Shown here piece by piece: positions 9,885 to 17,348 of a stretch of DNA of 39,704 nt. The notes under the pieces are model-generated. The model worked only from the letters and a program-made list of their open reading frames with translations, was not told where the DNA came from and did not search any database. The stretch's first letter is position 1, and each line of letters opens with the position of its first letter. Origin of the DNA: Gemmatimonadaceae bacterium (GTDB lineage Bacteria > Gemmatimonadota > Gemmatimonadetes > Gemmatimonadales > Gemmatimonadaceae); NCBI GenBank assembly GCA_026786185.1, contig JAJAYP010000165.1, positions 1-39,704 of the forward strand, written 5' to 3'. The position numbers and the translations under genes are program-made.

Positions 9885-11192
9885 ATGTCGCTCTCTCGTT
9901 GCACAAATGTTTCGCGTGTGATTCGCGGGGTCACAGTTGCGGTCCTCATGTTTGCCACAGCGTGCACCCGCACCGCGGCCAACCAGATTCCGGTCATCCT
10001 GCCTACGCCCGTTTCGTCCGTGCCGGGTCCACCACCGCCGCGGCTCCCGTCGGCCGTGCGCCTGCAGGCCGCCCTGCCCGCCACGGTCGGCATGGACTCC
10101 ACGCTGCCCGCCCGGCTCGACAGCATCCTCCGCGCCGCCCTGGCCGAGGGCGCTGCGCCCGGCGCGTCCATCGCGGTGGGACGATGGGGACGACTCGTGC
10201 ATCTCAAGGGCTATGGCACCCTCGACTACGCCACCGGCTCGCCGGCGGTCGACGCCGGCAGCATCTACGATCTGGCCTCACTCACGAAGGTCATCGCCAC
10301 CACGACGTCGGCCATGATCCTCGAGGAGTCCGGCACGCTCGACCTCAACCGGCCCGTTCGCGAGTTCGTGCCCGAACTCGATGCGCCCGACAAGGCGGCG
10401 ATCACCGTACGCATGCTCCTCACGCATTCCGGTGGCCTGGAAGCCTATGCGCCCCTGTACCGGCAGGCGCGGGGACGTTCCGAGTATCTGCGCGAAATCA
10501 ACGCGCGTCCGCTCGCGAGCCTGCCCGGATTTCAGACGGTGTACAGCGACTGGGACATGGTGCTCCTGCAGGCGGTGCTCGAGAAGCTCGCCGGCATGTC
10601 GCTCGACAACTACGCCGACGGGCACATCTTCCGCCCGCTCGGCATGAACGACACCCGCTTCGCCCCCGATACCACTGATCGGTCGTATCGGCGCCGAATC
10701 GCGCCCACTACTTCCGACGAGTTGCGCGGAGGACCGCTGCAGGGCACGGTGCACGACGCGAACGCGTGGGCCATGGGCGGGGTGTCCGGTCATGCCGGTC
10801 TGTTCTCGTCGGCACGAGACGTCGCGACGTTCGCGCAGTTTCTCCTCGATGGCGGCAGCTACGCCAATGTCCGCATAGTCGCGCCCCGGACGATCGCGCG
10901 GTGGACATCGCGTCAGGACGGTACCACCAGCCGCGCACTCGGGTGGGACACCCCCGCCCCGTCGTCCAGCGCGGGCCGTTACTTCTCGCCGCGAAGCTTC
11001 GGACACACGGGCTTCACGGGTACCTCACTGTGGATCGATCCCGAGCGCGGATTGTTCGTCGTGCTGCTCATGAACCGGGTGAACTCGCGCGGCGAGGGCA
11101 CTCGGCACGTGCAGCTCCGGCGCGACGTGTCCGACGCGGTGCAGCGCGCCGTGCTCGACGCGCCACTGATCGAATGGGAAGCGCTTCGCTGA
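9885..11192 (+). CDS. Serine hydrolase, beta-lactamase/penicillin-binding-like (class C fold)
   Basis: 'LASLTKVIATTTSAMIL' SxxK motif; 'YSDWD'; 'HTGFTGTSLWIDPERGLFVVLLMNRVN'; start chosen at MSLSRCTNVSRV. Confidence 0.92.
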   Translation: MSLSRCTNVSRVIRGVTVAVLMFATACTRTAANQIPVILPTPVSSVPGPPPPRLPSAVRLQAALPATVGMDSTLPARLDSILRAALAEGAAPGASIAVGRWGRLVHLKGYGTLDYATGSPAVDAGSIYDLASLTKVIATTTSAMILEESGTLDLNRPVREFVPELDAPDKAAITVRMLLTHSGGLEAYAPLYRQARGRSEYLREINARPLASLPGFQTVYSDWDMVLLQAVLEKLAGMSLDNYADGHIFRPLGMNDTRFAPDTTDRSYRRRIAPTTSDELRGGPLQGTVHDANAWAMGGVSGHAGLFSSARDVATFAQFLLDGGSYANVRIVAPRTIARWTSRQDGTTSRALGWDTPAPSSSAGRYFSPRSFGHTGFTGTSLWIDPERGLFVVLLMNRVNSRGEGTRHVQLRRDVSDAVQRAVLDAPLIEWEALR

Positions 11193-11219
11193 CGGCTGGC
11201 GCTTGGGCCGGTCAGCCGG

Positions 11220-14200
11220 TCACTTCGCCGGCGCCGCGAAGCGCACGCCCGGCATCCGTTCCGCCATGTCCTTGAGCGCCGTGTAGCGCGCGGCGAGCGG
11301 CACGAACTGCTGCACCGTGGAATGGTCCGCGAAGCGATGCACCGCCTCCCACACGCGCGGATCGCGCTCGGCCAGCGTCGCCGCGCAATCGGCCACCAAC
11401 CACGCCGCGGCATACACATCCATCGGTTCGAGCCGCTCGACCGCCGTGCGAAATCGCACCTGCGCGGCGTCATGCCGGCCGGCATGCGCATCGATGCGGA
11501 TCGCCAGTGATTCCAGTAGCTCGCGCCCCTGGAACCACCAGTCGGTGCGGCCGGCGAAGATCTGATACGCTGAATCGAGCGCAGCATGAGCCGCGGGCAT
11601 CGCATCCAGCCGGAGCGCAGCGAGTCCGACACCCGCATGCGCTCCCACCGCGATGTCCTCTGCGTCCAGTTCCGTCGCCAGCGCCGCCGTCTCGCGATAC
11701 AGCCGCTCCGCCTCTTCGGCCGCGCCGCGCTCGCGCTCGAGGTTCGCCAGGTTGTACAGCGCGACGAGGCGATGCGCGTTGTTGCGCAGCGTCGTGTACA
11801 GCCGCAATGCTTCCTGCAGTGCCTCGTGCGCCCCGGTGAAGTCGCCGGCGCGCAGCCCGATGACGCCGAGGTTCACCGACGCATTGGCGGCGACATCCAG
11901 CGTCTGCGCATCGCGGGCGATCGTCAACGCGGCCCGGAACGCGTCGGCGCCTCCGAGGTCGTCGCTCGTGCGCATGCGGGCGATGCCGAGCGAAAGGAAG
12001 GCGCGCGCCTCCATGGCGCGGTCGCTGCGACCTCGCGCGCGATCGACGAGCCGCTGCAACAGGTCCACTGCATCCGACGGGCGGGCGGCGAGCAGGGTGG
12101 TGGCGAGGCGATACATGGCCTCGTCGGCCAGCCCATCACTGCCGTTCTCCTCGGCGATTCGCACCGATTCCTCGGCGATACGAATCGCCTCGTCCGTCTC
12201 GCCCATGCGCGCGAGTGTCTGCACAAGCAGCGACCGGGTCTGCACGATATCGGCGCAACTGCCCACTCGTTCGGCAGTTGCGAGCAGTTCGCGACACTCG
12301 ATTTCCGTCTCGCGTGCGCCCTGGCCGAGTCGCACCCTCGCCTGAAGTCGGCGCAGTTCCACCGGGACCGCCTGCCCGGGCTTCGCGGCGAACGACGGCG
12401 ACGCGAGAATGGCATCGCACGAGCGCTCCACGTCTGCCCATCGTCCTGACTGCTCTGCCGCGCGCGCGATCTCGTCGTGCACGACGGCGCTCTCGTCGTC
12501 GTTGCCGGCGTGCTGGAGGGCGTGCCGCAGAAACTCGGCCGCCTCGTCCAGCGCGTAGAGCGTCATCGCGCGCGCGGCGGCCTTGCGGCACCATTCGTAC
12601 GCCTTGCCCGAATTTCCGCTGCGTGCGTAGTGCGACGCGATGCGGTCGATCGCGGTCGGCGAGCGGAGCACGAGCACGTCGGCGATCTTTTCATGCTTCA
12701 CACGCTGCCGCGCCGGGCTCACCGAATGCAGCACAGCATCGATGAGGAGCGCGTGCGCGAACTGGTAGGTGTCGTCATCGTGCTCGCGCGCCGGCTCGAT
12801 CACCGATGTGGCGAGTCCGGCGTCGATCGCGTCCAGTACCGCCTCCAACGAGACGTCCGCCGCCTCGGACAACAACGCGAGCGGGAAGGTCCGCCCGATC
12901 GCCGCGGCGGTGACGAGGATCTTCATCGCGTCGGCCGACAGGCGCGACAGCCGGCGCCCGACGAGATCCGTCATGCCGGCCGGCAGCGACAGTGCGCTCG
13001 GAATGGTCCACGTCCACGACGTGCCGACGTAGGTGAAGACCCCTTCCTCCGCCATCGTCCGCAGGAGCTGCGTCACGAGGAACGGGTTGCCTTCCGTATG
13101 GCGCAGCACGTAGTCCAGGAGGTCGGCGCCGAGATCGGAGCGATGGAGCGCGCCCTGCAGCCACTCGCGGACTTCTGTCGCCGTGAGCCGCTCCAGCCGC
13201 AGCTCGCGCACACGTTCGTCGCGGGAAAGTCGCTGGCGTCGCTCTCGCACTGGTCCGTACGCTGCTTCCTCGCTCCGGATCGTGAGTGCGATGCAGATGC
13301 GTTCCGTCGTGAGTTGCGCGAGCACGTACTCCAGGGCTTCCCAGCTCGCCGTGTCCGCCCAGTGCATGTCCTCGAGCACGATCGTCAGCGGGCGCGCTTC
13401 GCTCGCGCCGCGCAGGAACGACACCAGCTCTTCCAGCAGCCGGTGTCCCTGGAGCGGATCGAGCTGCGCCGTCATCGACGTGGCCGGCGTGCCCGCGCGA
13501 AGCGGCGTGATGAGCCGGGCGAGCACGGGCCACTGCCTGGCCGGTGCGATGCCGAGCTCGTAAATGCCGGAGAGGGCTTCGGCCCACACGCCGAACGGCG
13601 GCCGGCTCTCGGTCTCCATCGCACGTCCCGTCACCATCACCGCGCCTCGCAGGCGCACTTCCGGCAACAGCTGTCGCACGAGCGACGACTTGCCGACGCC
13701 GGCTTCGCCGATCACGAGACGCGCCTGCGGCGTGCCGTGCGCGCTGTTGTCCAGCGCCGTCACGAGCGAGCGCAGTTCGATCGAGCGACCGACGAAGCGG
13801 CTGAGCACCAGTTGCGGCGCGCCCTGACTTTCCATCCCGGCCACGATGACCTTGTCGCGCCCCTCGCGCTTCGCCTCGAACAGGGCACGATCCGCCGCGG
13901 AGAACATCGCCTCGAAGTTCTCTCCGTGCTGCGGCGCCGTCGCGACGCCTACCGAAAGCGTCACGCTCATCGCGCGCTCCGGCTGATCGCGCAGCGGGAT
14001 CTGCAGCTCCGCCGTCGTCCGCCGGATCTCCTCGGCGATCGCCTTGCCGCCGTCGGCGTCGAGGCCGGGCAGGAGGATCACGAACTCGTCGCCCGCGTAC
14101 CGGCCCACGTACTGCCCTGGCCGCAACTGCTCGCGAATGACGCCGACCACGAGGCGCAGGGCATCGTCACCCGCGAGGTGGCCGAACGTATCGTTCACCG

Positions 14201-16028
14201 ACTTGAACTGGTCGACGTCGACCACGAGCAGCGTCACCGGCGCTCCCGTCCGACGCCGTTCGGCCAGTACCGCGGTGATGACGTTCGTGAAGGCGCGTCG
14301 CACCAACGCGCCGGTGAGGTCGTCCTCCTCGGAGACCGTCACCGTGCCGTTCTTGCCCGAGCGCCGCACCGGCATCGCCCGCTGTGCGGCCGCCGGCGCG
14401 TTCACGGTTCCGCGACGCACCATCTCCTCGAATTTCACGAAGAGTTGCGGGTCGAACTGCTTGCCGACGTCGCGGCGCATGATCTCGATCGCCTCGAGCT
14501 GCGAGAACGCGCGCTTGTAGCTGCGCTCCGTCGTCAACGCGTCGTATACATCCGCCACGCAGAGGATGCGGGCCGGCAGCGGAATCGCCTCGGCGACGAG
14601 GCCGTCGGGGTAGCCTTTGCCGTCCCATCGCTCGTGATGGCTGCGCACCATGGGCGAGACGTCCCAGGGAAACTGCACATCCGCCAGCATCTGCTCGCCA
14701 GCTTCTGGATGCTTCCGCACCAGCGCCCACTCCTCTTCCGTGAGCTTGCCGGGCTTGTTCAGCACTTCGGCTGGAACGATCAGCTTGCCGACATCATGCA
14801 GCAGGGCACCGATCCGGAACCAGAAAAGCGAGTTCTCGTCCAGCCCCGCCTTGGCCGCGAGCGCGCCGGCGAGATCGGCGACGCGCTCGCAATGACCCTG
14901 CGTATGAATGTCCTTCGATTCGATCGACTCGCCCCATTTCCGCACGACGTCGAGAAAATCGCCCTCCAGCCGCGCCATCCGCCTGCCCACGTCCGCCAGC
15001 TCGTGTCGTGCGCGCAGCTGGGTGAAGCAGGAGTGGGCGCGGTTGAGCGCCTGCAAGGTCTCGCGATTGCGGCCGAGACGGCCGTACAATTCCGCGAGCT
15101 CACGATTCGTGTCGCCCTCGAGCGCGAGGTCGTTGGCGGCGGCGGCCATCGCTCGTCCCTTGACGAGATGGGTCTCGGCCGCGGCCAGGTCGCCTGTCTC
15201 GCGCGCGATGATCCCGTAGACTTTCTCCGCCTCACCGTTCGCCCGCGCGTCGTCGAGATGCTCGGCTAGCGCCATCGCGCGGTCGCACCGGCGTTTGGCC
15301 TCGGCGAAATCGCGCTTCTCGATCTGGAGCGCTGACGAATTGACCTCGAGCTGGATGCGCGTCGAGAGGCCGCCGAGGGCGTTCGCGATCGTCAGTGCCT
15401 CGGTGAACGCTTCCTCGGCCGCGTCGTGCCGTCCGAGCGCCATGTTCGCCATGCCCAGGTTGTTGAGCGCGACGAGGATGTTGTCGAGGAGCGAGTACAG
15501 GCGACCGTGCGCGAGCGCGTCCTGGTAGTAACGCAGTGCCTCCCGGAAATCGCCGCGAATGCTGGCGAGCGTCCCCAGGTTCGTCATCACGTCCACCTGG
15601 AGTCGTGGATCCGTCGTACTCGTGCCGCGCTCGAGGGCTTCGTGGAAGAGTTGTTCCGCGTGGTCGAGATCGCCCTGCCGCCAGCGTACCGCGGCGAGCA
15701 CGTTGAGCGCATGGCCGAGCGCATTGCGCTCGTCGCCCAGCTCGGCCGTGGCCACCGCGGCCGTGGCGCAGTCCTCGGCCGCCTGGTAGTCCGCATCCAC
15801 CTCGTAAGAGCGCGCGATCCACCGCAGCAGCATCGAGGCGAGCGAGGGCGACGGCGTCGTGATGCTGCGCAGTGCCTGCTCGTAGAGCGCGCGGGCTTCG
15901 CCGCGGCGGCCCAGCTTGTCGAGCGCGCGGGCGTCTTCGATCAGTGCGCGCGTGGACGGGTGTTCCGCCGGTGAATCCACCAGGCGGAGGTGCACGGCTC
16001 GCGCGGTACTATCGGAGGTCGATGCCAC
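11220..16028 (-). CDS. Giant signalling protein, copy 1: TPR - HD-GYP - GGDEF (AGDEF) - STAND/AAA ATPase - TPR
   Basis: 'ALLHDVGKLIVP' + 'HHERWDGKGYPDGL' (HD-GYP); 'VDVDQFKSVNDTFGHLAGDDAL...GRYAGDEFVILLPG' (GGDEF family); 'VIGEAGVGKSSLVRQLLP' Walker A and 'LTIVLEDMHWAD' Walker B; flanking TPRs. GTG start at 16028 chosen by alignment to copy 2. Confidence 0.93.
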   Translation of the reverse strand: MASTSDSTARAVHLRLVDSPAEHPSTRALIEDARALDKLGRRGEARALYEQALRSITTPSPSLASMLLRWIARSYEVDADYQAAEDCATAAVATAELGDERNALGHALNVLAAVRWRQGDLDHAEQLFHEALERGTSTTDPRLQVDVMTNLGTLASIRGDFREALRYYQDALAHGRLYSLLDNILVALNNLGMANMALGRHDAAEEAFTEALTIANALGGLSTRIQLEVNSSALQIEKRDFAEAKRRCDRAMALAEHLDDARANGEAEKVYGIIARETGDLAAAETHLVKGRAMAAAANDLALEGDTNRELAELYGRLGRNRETLQALNRAHSCFTQLRARHELADVGRRMARLEGDFLDVVRKWGESIESKDIHTQGHCERVADLAGALAAKAGLDENSLFWFRIGALLHDVGKLIVPAEVLNKPGKLTEEEWALVRKHPEAGEQMLADVQFPWDVSPMVRSHHERWDGKGYPDGLVAEAIPLPARILCVADVYDALTTERSYKRAFSQLEAIEIMRRDVGKQFDPQLFVKFEEMVRRGTVNAPAAAQRAMPVRRSGKNGTVTVSEEDDLTGALVRRAFTNVITAVLAERRRTGAPVTLLVVDVDQFKSVNDTFGHLAGDDALRLVVGVIREQLRPGQYVGRYAGDEFVILLPGLDADGGKAIAEEIRRTTAELQIPLRDQPERAMSVTLSVGVATAPQHGENFEAMFSAADRALFEAKREGRDKVIVAGMESQGAPQLVLSRFVGRSIELRSLVTALDNSAHGTPQARLVIGEAGVGKSSLVRQLLPEVRLRGAVMVTGRAMETESRPPFGVWAEALSGIYELGIAPARQWPVLARLITPLRAGTPATSMTAQLDPLQGHRLLEELVSFLRGASEARPLTIVLEDMHWADTASWEALEYVLAQLTTERICIALTIRSEEAAYGPVRERRQRLSRDERVRELRLERLTATEVREWLQGALHRSDLGADLLDYVLRHTEGNPFLVTQLLRTMAEEGVFTYVGTSWTWTIPSALSLPAGMTDLVGRRLSRLSADAMKILVTAAAIGRTFPLALLSEAADVSLEAVLDAIDAGLATSVIEPAREHDDDTYQFAHALLIDAVLHSVSPARQRVKHEKIADVLVLRSPTAIDRIASHYARSGNSGKAYEWCRKAAARAMTLYALDEAAEFLRHALQHAGNDDESAVVHDEIARAAEQSGRWADVERSCDAILASPSFAAKPGQAVPVELRRLQARVRLGQGARETEIECRELLATAERVGSCADIVQTRSLLVQTLARMGETDEAIRIAEESVRIAEENGSDGLADEAMYRLATTLLAARPSDAVDLLQRLVDRARGRSDRAMEARAFLSLGIARMRTSDDLGGADAFRAALTIARDAQTLDVAANASVNLGVIGLRAGDFTGAHEALQEALRLYTTLRNNAHRLVALYNLANLERERGAAEEAERLYRETAALATELDAEDIAVGAHAGVGLAALRLDAMPAAHAALDSAYQIFAGRTDWWFQGRELLESLAIRIDAHAGRHDAAQVRFRTAVERLEPMDVYAAAWLVADCAATLAERDPRVWEAVHRFADHSTVQQFVPLAARYTALKDMAERMPGVRFAAPAK

Positions 16029-16068
16029 GGATGGGCGCCCGGGATCTTGGAAATGAGGTAGTGGAGCT

Positions 16069-16134
16069 TCAGTGTCCGGCGGCCCACAGAGTGCGTGGCA
16101 CCGCCGGACACTGACCAGCCCGCGCGAGGCGGGC
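16069..16134 (-). promoter_or_regulatory. Two adjacent strong stem-loops between smORF and regulator copy 1 (attenuator, terminator or processing element)
   Basis: TCAGTGTCCGGCGG (16069-16082) / CCGCCGGACACTGA (16101-16114): perfect 14-bp inverted repeat, with an inner CCAC/GTGG; then GCCCGC-gcgag-GCGGGC (16118-16134). Confidence 0.7.
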
Positions 16135-16157
16135 CGTCCAGCGATCATGCTCTAGAC

Positions 16158-16331
16158 TCAGCTAGACGCCACGATGTAACCGGACCGGCGGGCGCTGTAC
16201 GCCGCGACGTCCATCGTGCTCTTCTTCACGGAACCGGTGGTCCCGTTCCGGCTCAGCGACTCGGACAAGCTCGCTGCCCCGGCCAACACGGCGACGCCAG
16301 CGCAAAGCGTCAATGCGATGCGACGAATCAT
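16158..16331 (-). CDS. Small secreted/anchored peptide candidate (57 aa), absent from the supplied ORF track
   Basis: Read from the minus strand: MIRRIALTLCAGVAVLAGAASLSESLSRNGTTGSVKKSTMDVAAYSARRSGYIVASS*; positively charged N-terminus + hydrophobic core; lies between lipoprotein 1 and regulator 1, same strand. Confidence 0.6.
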   Translation of the reverse strand: MIRRIALTLCAGVAVLAGAASLSESLSRNGTTGSVKKSTMDVAAYSARRSGYIVASS

Positions 16332-16406
16332 TTGTGGTCTCCCGTACGGCAGTACACGGCTTCGCGTACTACCCGTGGTTGAGGATCAATGAGTGGGGAA
16401 CAGCGG

Positions 16407-17060
16407 TTAGAAACCGAGGAAGGCGTCGGCCGACTCGGTGAGCTGAGCGATCACGTAACCGCTGAAGTGCTTGATCCGACGGAATACCACCTTGTTCTCC
16501 ACATCGACGTTCGACTTGAGCTCCACGTCGGTCAACGATTCGTCAACGCACGACGTCTCGTTGCAGTACTTCATGACGCGACTCGCATCGATCGACGCCT
16601 GATTCGACACGACCAGGTACAGACTGACGGTCTTGTCGGGGCTGAAGCGCATCGCCGGCTGGAAATCGATGCTGGGGTGATCGGTCGCGGCATTCTTCAC
16701 CACCGCGGTGATCGTCAGCGCTTCGTTCTGCAGCGAGCAGTCGTTGTTCCAGTGAGCCGCGCCGTACGACGAGGTGGCCAGGTCGCAGATCGCGTTCGCC
16801 GGGATGAACAGCTGGCTGGCTCCGAACGCCAACACGTGGTCGCGCGTCGGATCGATCGAGAAGCTGTAGGTGCCATCGCTGGCGCCCACGAGCGCCTTCT
16901 GCGCGTCGGTCGGAATGAAGGGCGACGTCGCCAGCTTTGACGAAAGCGCCGGCGCATTCGGAGCAGTCGACTCACCAGCGCAGCCGGTGAGCAACGTGCT
17001 CGCCAGGACCAGCGCCGAGAGCAGTGAATTTGGGTAGCGAGCCATCATCGGCAATCGCAT
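16407..17060 (-). CDS. Cys-rich lipoprotein, copy 1, ending in FRRIKHFSGY (ZU5-like beta domain suspected)
   Basis: Lipobox LLTGC; 'AICDLATSSYGAAHWNNDC', 'YCNETSC', 'PAMRFSPDKTVSLYLVV', 'FRRIKHFSGYVIAQ'; paralog at 22232-22849; start set at MRLPMMARY. Confidence 0.85.
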   Translation of the reverse strand: MRLPMMARYPNSLLSALVLASTLLTGCAGESTAPNAPALSSKLATSPFIPTDAQKALVGASDGTYSFSIDPTRDHVLAFGASQLFIPANAICDLATSSYGAAHWNNDCSLQNEALTITAVVKNAATDHPSIDFQPAMRFSPDKTVSLYLVVSNQASIDASRVMKYCNETSCVDESLTDVELKSNVDVENKVVFRRIKHFSGYVIAQLTESADAFLGF

Positions 17061-17254
17061 CGGGACCTCTCGAGCCTGAGCTCTTCGAAAAGGGAGGGAA
17101 GCTGAAACCACCACGTGAAGCCTGTGGTCGTGGCAGTAGTCTCTTTGGCAATGCCGAGGCCATGTGGTGAGCTCTGCAGCACCCGTCAAACTGTCTCGCT
17201 CATTGGGGTACCAAGCCCTGATTAGGACACTTTGACCGCACACAAACGATATCC

Positions 17255-17283
17255 TGACCGACCGATTTTCCGCCGCTAATCGG
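17255..17283. promoter_or_regulatory. Shared upstream element, copy 1: TGACCGACCGATTTTCCGCCGCTAATCGG
   Basis: Perfect inverted repeat CCGATT-N10-AATCGG; aligns without gaps to 23024-23052; ~195-220 bp upstream of the lipoprotein 1 start. Confidence 0.45.
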
Positions 17284-17348
17284 GCAAACTGCAACGAAAC
17301 GTGTATTTTGCGACAGGAGATTGAGTGATTGAAAACACAACTGATGTA

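Noticed and set aside
11193-11219. Small inverted repeat (CGGCTG...CAGCCG) between convergent genes
   Set aside because: Probably a routine terminator-like stem; nothing unusual.
12477-15269. 930-aa plus-strand ORF antisense to regulator copy 1, with similar long shadow ORFs at 20208-21647, 5727-7514, 29574-31688
   Set aside because: They lie opposite strongly supported genes, are rich in R/H/A/G with no domain motifs, and are expected from high-GC codon usage on the complementary strand.
16029-16148. Alternative ATG start (MIAGRPASRG...) for regulator copy 1
   Set aside because: The added 40 aa run through the perfect hairpin, have no counterpart in copy 2, and paralog alignment begins at VASTSDSTARAVHLRLVD; kept only as a minor possibility.
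16351-16370. AGTACACGGCTTCGCGTACT hairpin between lipoprotein 1 and smORF
   Set aside because: Seven paired bases with one mismatch and no U tract; too weak alone to call a regulatory feature, although it lies in an interesting junction.
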